A stretch of 45,988 nucleotides of DNA from Diaporthe sp. PMI_573. Lineage: Eukaryota > Ascomycota > Sordariomycetes > Diaporthales > Diaporthaceae. Each line of letters starts with the position of its first letter. Position 1 is the first letter of the stretch. The notes beneath the pieces are model-generated. The model had not been told where the DNA came from and made no database searches. It saw nothing but the letters and a program-made list of their open reading frames with translations. The stretch spans positions 1-45,988 of the forward strand of contig JAJTUP010000173.1 of NCBI GenBank assembly GCA_021399435.1. The letters run 5' to 3'. Positions 24,380-33,888 of the stretch are shown here, one piece after another. The translations under genes and the position numbers were made by a program.

Positions 24380-25168
24380 GACACTTATATCTCCACGACT
24401 TTAAGGTATATACTTCTAAGATTAAATATACTCATATAACCATTTAATATTAATCTACATATAAATTTTCAATATCCTATCTACTTTCTATATGGCTATA
24501 CATTAGATTGTATATCCTTAAACTCTATATATATTAAGACCTATATCTTTATTATTATAAGAGATTAGAATATACAGTTTTAAATTTAGATATTTAAGAT
24601 ATAGATATAAGTCTATAAAAATATAATATAAAATCTTACTATTAGCTTCATATAGAAATATTAAAAAGAAAAATAATAATAATAGCTATAAATTATACTA
24701 CTTTTGTAAATAATTTAGTAGAATTTCAGATAATATTTTTTTTAGAATCTCCATATAAACTATACTTAGAAACCTATATCCTTATAACTATAAATATTTT
24801 TATTAATATTTTATATCTAAAAGTATATTTTCCCTAACAAATATTTCTTAGAAAGACTTAAACTTTAATATATTTTACTATATAAATGACTTATAGATAT
24901 ATACTTCTAATATAACTTTTAATAGACTTTATTAAATATTAAAAAAATATTTACCTAAATTTAACTAGTTATAGAATAACGAAACTTAAGATTTTCTATT
25001 ACTAAGGAATTCTATGTAAATCTTCTTCTTTAACTTTAAAGACCTATATAGTAGTATTAGAATTTTAATTTCCACGGTAAAATATTTTTTAAGTATATTT
25101 ATTTAATAAGCTATACGTATATTGAATTTAAATACTGCTATAATTAAACTGGTAGCGATATTGTATTT

Positions 25169-25238
25169 TAAAAAGTGAGTGTTTTGGTGGAAAATGTGGG
25201 CGGAAGCGGGGGGTAGGCGGAAGGGGGGTCGCTTGACT
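25169..25238 (-). repeat. right terminal inverted repeat (70 bp)
   Basis: Reverse complement of 24310-24379 with one transition. Followed by TA. Confidence 0.93.
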
Positions 25239-26476
25239 TAATTAATCCCAATTTCTATCTATAGGCAAGGTGAAGTAGTATGCTTTAAACCAGGCAAAGG
25301 TAAAAACTCTGCATCCAGCCATATTACGTAGGCTATTTTCATAGCAGCCTTACTATAAGTGGTTTCTTAAGAAGAGAACATCTATTCCGCCTCGGATATG
25401 CTATCTTATAAGCCCGGCTTATCTTGCTGCACAGCTCTTACCAAACTAGGCAGCTACCATAGCTTTGCTGTAGCAGAGCCTACTAGGAGGCCCTTAGGGA
25501 TGCATGCCCGCTACTAGCTGAGCTAAGAATAATGGCATAAGTAGCTTTAGGGTGCCTAAGGCAAGAATGAGTACTTCTTATCCCATTTCTTAGCCCAAGA
25601 GGCTAAGTTGGTATTTAACAGACTCTTATATAGGTAAAACATATCTCTAGATAATACGTAAGACTAAGAATCGTAGTCTAACCCAAACTTATACAAGCCA
25701 ACTATTTCTATATTAGGTTAGGTTACTACATCTTAAAGATTAGTATTATTAGCATTATTAGTATCTTAAGCAATGAAGACTCTAGATAGATCCTCTACAC
25801 TATATATTAAACCAGCCTCTAAAGGTATAGGTAAGGATAGAATCTAAGGTAAAGGAGGTAATACACAAGCTACAGCATCTACTATGCTAGGCTATTATAA
25901 TTAACGTAACGTTATTACATAGCTCAGACTAGCGGAAGGTGGGATTTTTGAGCCGTCTAGGCTACAATTAATGACAAGGTTAAGATAGATAGAGGCAATT
26001 AGCAGCAGCTCAGGGTTCTAGTTGCCCAAGCTAACCATCTTAATTACTGCTAACTCTCTCAAGCTACTACCACTATAGGAAGAATGAAAGCTCTTACCTA
26101 TTCAGCAATGTCAGTATAACATGTTACTAAAGAAAGCATGGAGATATATCTATGAACTAGTATCAGCAATGCTGTCCGCTCTTATCACGGGCGTGCGGCA
26201 GAGCTCGTCGACCTGCAGGATTAATTTGTAGGATCGACCCTCGCCAAAATCGCTGTAATCGGACTCACTATCGCTAGATATCTCAATCACATTGGCTATA
26301 GGGGGTGCCGGAGAACCGCGCTGGCTGTTGTACGCGTCTTGTCGCAGCCTTTTTTGGCCTCCAGGCGAGGCGATTGGGACGCCTTCCCAAGGGCAAAGAC
26401 TTTGGCTCATAAGCTCCCCGCCGGGCAGCGGGGAAGGACGAAAAAAGAGCTGAGTATCAAGAGAGATGTTTGCCAT

Positions 26477-28160
26477 CTTATTGCAAGCGCGGGGACAGGT
26501 GAACTGCGGAAGAGACAAAAGATCGAGCCAGCTCTTGTAACGAGCGTTTAATACGTAGTAGCCCGCCCTGAACACGGCCGGCGGGAGGAGGGACCTTTAT
26601 ATACATGGCGAGGGAGAGTAGCTGCGATAGCTCAATAGCAAAGAGCCTAGTCCTATGTCCCACTTTGTTAATACCATCAATTACAGAGAGGAAACATATT
26701 CGGTAACAGCCTCTCCTCTATGGTTGTCAGAGACTACCAGAGTATAGCACTATAGCCTCGCATCTTAGCCAACTATGTAACTACTAATTCAGAAGGCAAG
26801 AATCCAGGATGGGTTGGGAGGCAGAGTCAAATGCATATAAGCGAAATACCATCTCTTCATTAGTGGTATCAGACACAGGATAGCAAGGGAGAGAGACCGG
26901 CTTATGCAATAGGTAATGATGTGGGCTTATATTATATCAGCTAAGCTATGCTGAGTTATCTGCGGAAACGCCGTAGACTATAGGGCTCTAACGCAGGGGC
27001 ATGGTTTACGGTGATGCTAATAAGAGCTTCATATCTGCCTTAACGAGCTAAGACGGGCATGGATCATCCTCCATGTCCGCACAGGGTTATAGGCTGCCAC
27101 TTGATGCATGGCATCATCGTTATCGGACCTGCCTTGCCTTTCTTCGCCTGCCTTGCCTTTCTTCGCCTGCCTTGCCTTTTTTCGATACCGTCCAGGTGCT
27201 GCCCGAGGCTAATCCTAATTGTATTATCCCGTCATGGTCACATCTCCGCGACCTCGTCCTGAGCTGCTCCTAGCCGCCCTCACGGCTACATCCTGAACTA
27301 TATGAGCACTGGTTAAACCAAATGGCTACCCTAGTACTAGTGTGACGGCTCCTTGTATAACCCGATGTAGCTAAACCAGAAGCCAGGTCCAACTATAGCC
27401 AACAAGGCACCTTCCCCGCGGGAGAAACACCTTAGGCAGAACTAAGGTATGCTGGGGGGGGGGAGGCCTCCTACTGTCGTCTTCGTATCAATGTGTCCCT
27501 GACTGCGGCATTTTTGTAGCTGGACCAGGCAGCGTTACGTCCCCAGCAAGGATCGCACAGGGCAGACACGCAGTTGCGCCTCACGGACGAACGGAAGAAT
27601 CTTTCGAGGACATGGCTTGGTAGAAAAGGGGGAATTATGTGGGAAGTGATGGAGTTGCCGTGGTGATGATTGGTATAGTGTGAATTCCGTGGTGGTCGCT
27701 CGTCACCGGGCGCAGAAATGTTCTCAGAGTGGATTTCCAGTCAGGTCGAGCCGGCTCGTAATCGAGGGCAGGCTAAAGGCGTCTAACGGAGTCGCGAAAT
27801 CCAGACAGGAAGCGGTAGAAGAGAGATCCAGGGGTGTGGGATGCGCGGGCGACGCCACGGTGCGACGAGGATGCACGGGGCTGCAAAGGGCTGGAAAGGG
27901 GCGGCAACTAGAACAGTGCGGTCGTTTGGCGGAAGGCAAGCAACAAACCTGTCAACGCTCAGCGCTGGCAGGGGACAGGAAGGGTGTGAATAAGGAGGCG
28001 GAGGAAGGGAGGAGGGCCGTATTTATGCTGCCAGCCAAGAGGTAACTTGACGGGCGGGCCAATGGGGAGCGGCGCCAGCAGAGCCCGCACCCAGCCTAGG
28101 CCCAAACGGGAGGGCCGCCAAACCCGGCGGGGGCAGCACCACATCCGCTTTTACAAATAA
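26477..28160. other. Intergenic region, no gene recognised
   Basis: Includes the presumed promoter side of the chromodomain pseudogene. It has a 19-bp tandem repeat (27130-27186), a G run at about 27453, and GC-rich sequence from 27500 to 28140. A 121-codon open stretch at 27680-28045 (plus) is basic and low in complexity, overlaps other open frames, and has no domain signature, so it is not called as a gene. Confidence 0.5.
27130..27186. repeat. 19-bp tandem repeat, 3 copies
   Basis: TGCCTTGCCTTTCTTCGCC occurs at 27130-27148 and 27149-27167, with a third slightly diverged copy at 27168-27186. Confidence 0.9.
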
Positions 28161-28430
28161 AGTAACGTTTTTAGTAATAACCACAACAGCTATTATTACT
28201 ATAGCAGCAATTATTACTATAACAATAGTAATATTACAGAGCTTCTACTATTCTGGATATATTACTTTATTGTCAGATACCCAGATCTTTTTAAAAAGAT
28301 TGGAAAGATATTAAAGAGTGAGAGAAAACAGGCAGGATTTAAGGTCTCGCCGGAGGAAAAGCACGAGCAGATGTACAAAGCCGTTGTCGACTTTATACAT
28401 AAGCTCAGGGAAGAGCAGTCGGAAGGTTGA
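28161..28430 (+). pseudogene. ORF fragment without start codon, unknown
   Basis: Open for 89 codons from the stop at 28158 to TGA at 28428-28430. The first part is Asn/Tyr/Ser-rich (NNHNSYYYYSSNYYYNNSN). The second reads like genuine protein: RYPDLFKKIGKILKSERKQA then HEQMYKAVVDFIHKLREEQ. No in-frame ATG precedes the bulk of it. 28191-28216 matches 3568-3593 in the Copia gag linker with one mismatch, so part may be retrotransposon-derived. The family is unknown. Confidence 0.3.
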
Positions 28431-28574
28431 GCAGACAGCAGACAGACCAATAAACAGTTGATAAAAAACACAGTGTGGCCAAAGCCACCCCACCCGTAAG
28501 GGGGCTGGTTTTGTCATGATTCAACCATTAATACCTCAGGCACCTAACCCAAAGCACCCGTCACATCTGACAGC

Positions 28575-28683
28575 TATAGCTGCAAAAAGCACTATAGGGG
28601 TGGTGAGATAAGGTTGTAAGTGGGGCCAACAACGGGCTCTGGTTGGCTGCAGCCCAGGGCTGGCAGCCGTACCCATGTATATC
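28575..28683 (+). repeat. Inverted repeat bounding gene island, left copy
   Basis: Aligns over about 110 bp to the reverse complement of 41541-41650. Shared blocks include TAGCTRCAAAAAGYACTAT, GGTTG...GTGGG, and TTGGCTGCAGCCC..GGGCTGG..GCCGTA. Many differences are transitions. It could be one end of a large element or an independent insertion of a small repeat. Confidence 0.7.
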
Positions 28684-29160
28684 ATCACTCATGATTCGCC
28701 CAAAAGCCCCATTAGGTACTTAGGTAGCTATAGTCCTATTCCTCGCAGCAATCCGCGTCCACACCTGCAGCCACATCCGTAGCTTAGAGTGCACTTTCTC
28801 ACTCCTGGCGGCACCAACCTCGCCGCCGTCGATACCCTGTCGTGGCAGCTCGCCTCTCCTCGACCGCAAGAACCCATTCCATGTCGGCGCTTTCCTTGGC
28901 GCGACGGGCCTCCCGGTGTCGTCTAGAGCCCGAGACGACGCCGTCACCGCATCGCCGTGGGCTGTCTGGACCCGGCGCGCGTTCTTGATAACCTCGATGG
29001 AGTCGTTCCACGACAAAGTGGAGGAATGCGACGTCGTTGTTGTTCTCGTCGTCGTCGTGACCAGCGTGTCAATGCGGGATAGTAATTTAATGCGCCTAGA
29101 TCCATTGTAGATGAAAAAGACGTCACCATCTGGGGGTCTTCTCGGGCAAGAAAAGCCTGC
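28684..29160. other. 3' flank of kinase gene 1
   Basis: GC-rich and open in several overlapping frames. A minus-strand frame (stop at 28720, open up to about 29150, including LSWNDSIEVIKNARRVQTAH) follows the kinase stop, but I found no splice pair that joins it in frame to the kinase. It is left uncalled. Confidence 0.4.
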
Positions 29161-30856
29161 TCACGATGTTTCGCTTCCATATTCCCCCTTCCACTGGAAG
29201 ATTTCGGGCCGCACCGCCGGCACCTTGGCTTCAGGGGGCAGCACGTACGCGTCCCCCTCCCCTTTCCCGGTTCCCGATGCCTTGCCCACAATCTGGCTCA
29301 CGGCATCGTGGAGTTCCTCCGCGTCGTACCGCTTGTCCCTGTCCACAACCAGCATCCCCCGCTGCACGTGGTCGACTAGATCGCGCAGAGCTGTGCCCTT
29401 TCCGCAGCGAGGGTCGTCCCGGAGCACGCCGATGACCTCCGCCACCTTCGCATGGTCGACAGCAATCTGGTTGTCGGCTTCGTCTTTCTTGGTGCTGTAA
29501 AAAGCGAGCTTCCCTCGGGCTTCGTTAAAGGCTCTGATGGCGTCGTTGTCCCAGAGTAGCCAAATGATGTATTCTAGGAGGATACAGCCCACGGACCAGA
29601 CGTCGTATCTCCGGCGGAGCGGCTTGTCCCTTAACGCGTCGATCTCGACCTCGGGTGCCTGGTACACAGGCGTGCTGGAATTCGTCGTGGTTTTGGAGTA
29701 GCGCAGGCCGGTCTCAATGTGGTGCTGCCTGGAGATGCCGAGGTCGGCGATCACGAAGGTGCCAAGCTGTCCGGGGTGGTCGGTGAAGTGGAAAATGTTC
29801 TCGGGCTTGAGGTCCCCGTGCCTTAGGTTGTCTTGGTGGATGATTCGGATGCCATCTATGAGCTGGAGGAGCTGGACCAGCGACTTACGGATGAACTCAT
29901 GGTCTCGAGGGATGATCGTGGGGCCGTTGTTCGCGCAGAAGTCTCTCAGGGTGCCCCCCTCGGCGAAAGGGAGAAGGATGTAGTAGTGGTCGGATTTCTC
30001 CCACGAGCTGAGAAACCTGATCAAACTGGTGTGATTCTTCTTCCGTGTGAGTCGTAGTGCCGTGATCTCTTGTTCAAAGGCTCGAGGACCTGCCAGTTTC
30101 TTCACGGCCACTCGTTTTCCACGTTTCTGCAACTGTTGGGTGGGCGCGTCAGTGTTACTGCTCGAGCGCACGCACAAGGCCCTGGGAAAGTGGTCAGGGG
30201 TGTGTAAATGCCAAACTATATTCTACCTCAGCAATATCCTGCAACGGCTGCGCCATATCATCGACCGTACAGAAAAGCTCCGCGTCAATGGTGCAGTCAA
30301 AGACCCATCTGTCACAGTCTGGATCCTCCGTGCCAATAGCCCTGCCCAGAGATTTTCTGGACAGAAACGGCATGACACGCTTTGGATCACACTTATAGTG
30401 CTCACCACTATCGTCAAAGATGAACGGGATGAACGTCCATTGCTTTTCGACAAACTGAACCAATGCGTGGGTGAATTTGCGCTTGACGGGAGGGTCGCCG
30501 AAGGGCCGAAAAGAGAGCTCCGTCACCTCTCCCTTACGCGATATCAAGCTGGCCTTTTCCGGGCTTAGCGAGAGAGGCAAGTGCTCATCTCGAAGACCAC
30601 AATCGACAATATGGTTGAGGATCTCCACTTGGTTGATAAGGTGAAGAATGGCGAAGATCTTGCGGGCAGACTGGTAGATAATGACGGACAAGTCTTCCCG
30701 CCAACCTTCGTCCCGGCAGACAGACTTGATCTGCGGCTCTGTGACGTACTGCTCCAGCACACTCGGTGACAGATAAGATCCACCGCCGAGATCGCCCGGG
30801 CATTCAGTCTGCTCGAGAACCACCACATCGTATAGATTGACCTGATCTGTGGCCAT
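29161..30856 (-). CDS. Protein kinase-like protein 1 (eroded glycine loop)
   Basis: Proposed coding exons are 30856-30227 and 30132-29161 (533 aa). The 94 bp intron has donor GTAGAA and acceptor CCCAACAG; a second AG at 30127 would remove two residues. The start is the second of two ATGs, which has A at -3 and G at +4. Residues 27-170 form an N-terminal region shared with the kinase at 33889. The kinase part has VAVKKL (K221), HGDLKPEN (D317, N322), ADLGIS for DFG (D340), APE (369-371) and DVWSVGC. No GxGxxG loop precedes K221. HRD is HGD, as in many atypical fungal kinases. It is likely cytosolic, since no signal or membrane segment is seen. It lies 483 bp downstream of the DUF2235 gene on the same strand. 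Substrate unknown; activity uncertain. Confidence 0.8.
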
Positions 30857-31339
30857 CATGGAGATGATGGTTATGTGGTAGTTGTGCAAGATGGAGGGGA
30901 CATTGGCAGATGTGTGGAAAACGTCATAAAGAGGGGGACTGGGGCGGAGGCGAGAAAGCATCACAAGGACTACGGCTCTGTGCCAATGGACTTGAATGGG
31001 GCTGAGGGCCTTCCCTTTCGAGGGCTGAGGGTGTGAAGAGTCGGACAGTGATAGGCGGGACGACAGCTGTCGGCTGAATGCGCGCTCTGAGTAGGCAAAA
31101 AATTGCACATTTGGTTGAAGACGAAGATATGCGTGCATTTGTACTTCGGAGTTACTTTCTGCACTTTTGGGGACCAGGTTTAGTCTGAGATGGGTGGGTA
31201 GCATGCATGTTGTTCTGATGGTGAGGGGGTTTGTCTCGATTGTATCTAAGCCGATTCTTCTTGACTGAGAACAACAGTAGGGTCACCAACCGAGTATTTC
31301 CGAGTGACTTGACCAACACTGTGACTGAATAGCTATTTG
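30857..31339. other. Spacer between DUF2235 and kinase 1
   Basis: 483 bp that serves as 3' region of the DUF2235 gene and promoter of kinase 1. The frame upstream of the chosen kinase start stays open to 31204 with ATGs, so a longer N-terminus is possible, but its sequence is low in similarity to the paralogue. Confidence 0.5.
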
Positions 31340-33064
31340 TTACTTTGGCGGTTGCCACTTCTTCAAAGGTGAGGGTGGTTCAGTGTGGTTAGTGAACGGC
31401 ATGTCTTTGCTGAGGAAAGTTGCAAACAAATTCCGATCCACGTCAAGAACGTCGACCCCATTCTCGATTTTCTCGTTGATGTGCCTCCGTCGCTCGATGA
31501 ATTCAGTCCTGTCCGTCGTGTTCAGCTGAATGGACGGGTCAGCTGTGCCAATCTTTGTCCATGTCTCCAAGAGTACCCTCTCATGGAGGGGGACGACATC
31601 CTCAAGCGCCCCTGTTTCCTTGCCGGGCAGGCACCACCTCATCAGCGAGCTCGGGGCGTCTTCCGAGACACATTCGCCCCCGGTAGCCGCGCTGTCAACC
31701 GCTGTGAAGAGCTTTGTCTCACATGCCTCTAATAGTCTGCACCTGTTTCTCTTTGCAGCCATGGAGAGACGAACCGTGAAGTGAATTGACATATTGTCGG
31801 TGGGATTACGCAGGGCAAAGTCTAGAAACGACCGTCGGCTCTTGATCCCCAAGATCCACCAGTATATCTCGGGGTCTGTGATCTTGCCTGTGGTTTTGGG
31901 AGTTGGAAATCAGCTTCCTCTCTGAACAATGTGCGGGTATGTTGCACGCGAAGTCCCTAACCTACCTGAGCTTGAAGTAGTGGACAGCTTCGACTTGTCC
32001 CTGAAAGTCCCGAGCAGCTTGGGAATCCGGACTTCCCACTCCAGCAGCCGGTGCTTGAGATGGCGGACGATCTCGCGATCGTCAAATGTAACCTTTGTAT
32101 GGTGCCGTAGAAGCCCAATCACCCACAGCAACGTCACGGCCCCCAATGCAGCATCTCCGTTACCGCCAATGTCGCCATGGCCGCCCAGAAACCAGCACTG
32201 CTTGACGACCGGAGCGACGTTGCCACTGTCCTCCTCCGCCGACTCCCATAAGACTGGCTGAAAAGCTGCGCGTCTCTCGTCAAGCGCCAGAGCCTGGAAG
32301 GCAAATTGCACCATCTTTGGGACCTGCTTGCCCACGAAGGACAAGGGACGCGCTGTGAAGGGGTTCGGCAGGCCCAGCGAGCTCACCGTGTCGTACACAA
32401 CCAGGGCCTTGATCTTGACTCTTCGGAGCACTGGCTTGAGGTCGGCCACCGCGCGGTCCAGCTCAGCTGCAACAAAGCTCTCCGTACTGCCGCCCCTAAG
32501 CCAAGGCTTGAATTCCTGATTTGACCAGAGGACGAAGAGGCCGCGAAGGTAGTACAGCTGTTTGCTTCTCAGCAGTCCTGTCTTGCTGATGAGCGAGGCA
32601 AGGCACTGGACGGCAAATGCGCCGCGCGAGAAGCCAAATAGGTAGATCTCCGTGTCAGAATCGGAGCCGGTAAAGTTGTAGTTGTGCGACAGGAAACTAT
32701 ACGCGTTCCTGATTTTATCGGAGATGCCTATGTGAGGCCGAACAGTGTTGCCAAGTCAGCTATAAAGACATTAAACATTGATTAGAACATGTTAGAGTAA
32801 CATGCCTCTTCCGGTTGCGCCGTCGATGTACTGAGCCGGCTTACTCGTGACGTTGCCAACACCGCTGTCGTAATATGACATTTGAATGTATCCGTCGTTG
32901 GCGATAGGCTCAATGCATCGCGCGAGAGTTGCGATGTTGGTCGGGGCATGCCCGCTGTTTACACCGTCCTGCCACGTTCCATCGCAGAAAATGAATATTC
33001 TGCGCGGCGTGGTCCGGGCCTTCTGTATGGCCTCTTCGTTTCGATCTCGGTCCGAACTCGTCAT
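31340..33064 (-). CDS. DUF2235 (Tle1-like) alpha/beta-hydrolase
   Basis: Three exons, 33064-32806, 32727-31966 and 31887-31340, give 522 aa. Intron 2 is GT-AG (78 bp). Intron 1 (78 bp) has a GC donor (G|GCATGT) and ACATAG acceptor, and joins GATGRG to ISDKIRNAYSFL in frame. Domain features: RRIFIFCDGTW (21-31), YYDSGVG (64-70), the nucleophile elbow GFSRGAF with S120, VVYDTVSSLG with likely D199, and FLGGHGDIGG with likely H270. This is the DUF2235 pattern, whose bacterial members include Tle1-type phospholipase effectors. The C-terminal ~180 residues are not recognisable. ATG at 33097 is an alternative start (11 more residues). Divergent from kinase 2. The reaction is predicted to be ester hydrolysis, possibly of phospholipid; no substrate is shown. 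Confidence 0.88.
32728..32805 (-). other. GC-AG intron in DUF2235 gene
   Basis: The minus strand reads exon ..AGAG|GCATGTTACTCTAAC.., ending ..CCTCACATAG|GCATCTCC. No GT donor nearby restores the conserved GATGRG-ISDKIR junction. A CTGAC branch-like site lies near the acceptor. Confidence 0.7.
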
Positions 33065-33888
33065 GGCGGTGAATGTTTTCAATTGGTTTACGGACATATG
33101 AAGCACATTTGCAAATGGTCGTAACCTGAACTATCACGTAGTTCTGAGAAAACGGGTGCCCTAGCAACTGACCCCGCCGCTGGGCCAAGATCCGATATCG
33201 AAAGAGTGCCTACCTAGGTGATCCACGAGAAGCAGCAGCCAAACCGGTTCCTCAATACGAAGTATGCGGCATAATGTTGCTTACTGATATCCTAGGTCGT
33301 GCAACCATCCGTCGTGTGGTCCTGACGACGCCATTTGCTGCACGTACTTGGGCTTGCATGTGCATCATGTATGAGGCTGTCAGCTTGCACATTATCTACC
33401 CAATTGGATGGCGCCACCTCGTCTATCGTTACATGGAGCGCGAAGATATTAGCCGCACAGCCCGGTAGTCCCCGTCTAGCACTAGAGAAAGCAGGAGCTA
33501 TGGATCACCATTGGTCCGCACCCGAAGCGAGGCGCCCAGACGAGATTGTTTTCTTGCTTCGCCGGTGAATATTATAGGGACAAAAGGGGGAGAACGAGGG
33601 AGGGGGGTCACAGAGGGTCGCACAGCCTCGAAAGAAACCAGTGGCGGGCTATCTGTCCTGCAGCCTGCTGGTGGCTTGAATCCCTCGTCCTGTGCTGTCT
33701 CCCCCACCTCAATCCAGCCTACCCTACCTTCCTTTTTATATATCTGTGAGAGTAATGAATGAGCTATTGTTCTCTTTTGGGAAATATTGCGCTCTTCGAA
33801 ACAAGTCTTGCACTAGCTTGTTTTCAAGGTGCACATTAGCTGCTCTGTAGGGCAAAAAACAACGTCCTTTGAATCATTATCCACCAAA
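33065..33888. promoter_or_regulatory. Shared divergent promoter of DUF2235 and kinase 2
   Basis: 824 bp between the two divergent start codons. No gene is seen in it; several short open frames overlap and lack domain features. A TTTTTATATATC TATA-like stretch at about 33732-33743 lies about 150 bp upstream of the kinase 2 ATG. Divergent arrangement suggests, but does not show, co-regulation. Confidence 0.4.

Larger units (their letters stand above)
24310..25238. mobile_element. 929-bp TIR DNA transposon (MITE-like) with TA duplication
   Basis: 70 bp terminal inverted repeats at 24310-24379 and 25169-25238, starting AGTCAAGCGACCCCCC, match with a single transition. A TA dinucleotide flanks both ends (24308-24309, 25239-25240), as for the Tc1/mariner superfamily, and AGTCAAGC-type ends are seen in fungal Fot1/pogo elements. 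The interior is extremely AT-rich with no usable ORF, so it is a non-autonomous or RIP-erased element. It sits inside the chromodomain pseudogene and shifts its frame. Confidence 0.9.
23404..26476 (-). pseudogene. Decayed 714-codon gene with C-terminal chromodomain, split by a DNA transposon
   Basis: From the ATG at 26476 the minus strand stays in one frame to 23404 once 24310-25240 (the transposon plus one TA) is removed: 2142 nt, exactly 714 codons. The N-terminus (MANISLDTQLFF..PGGELMSQ..., with acidic VIEISSDSESDYSDF) is intact to about 26152. Beyond this, TAG/TAA/TGA stops appear where CAG/CAA/CGA fit, with no frameshift. The last 70 codons read a chromodomain: YKIRKIIECRRCGRGW, VKW, HYEELTWELWKNF, then AAFEAQHG. 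This matches the YEVEKIL..VKWxGY..TWEP..N pattern that binds methylated histone tails. The middle 500 codons (for example SWAKKWDKKY, VARYGICDCVG, FKQYLYYLKYKP) belong to no family I recognise. It may be a cellular gene or a transposon-encoded protein. Confidence 0.75.

Noticed and set aside
26150..26575. Independent 141-codon gene on minus strand
   Set aside because: It is in the same frame as, and continuous with, the decayed chromodomain gene downstream; better read as its N-terminus.
27680..28045. 121-codon open frame on plus strand
   Set aside because: Basic, low-complexity, overlapped by equally open frames on both strands in GC-rich sequence; no domain or homologue pattern.
28720..29150. 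Possible extra exon or gene downstream of kinase 1 (minus)
   Set aside because: Open and partly protein-like, but the only nearby donor/acceptor pair gives a 35-bp intron and the wrong frame.
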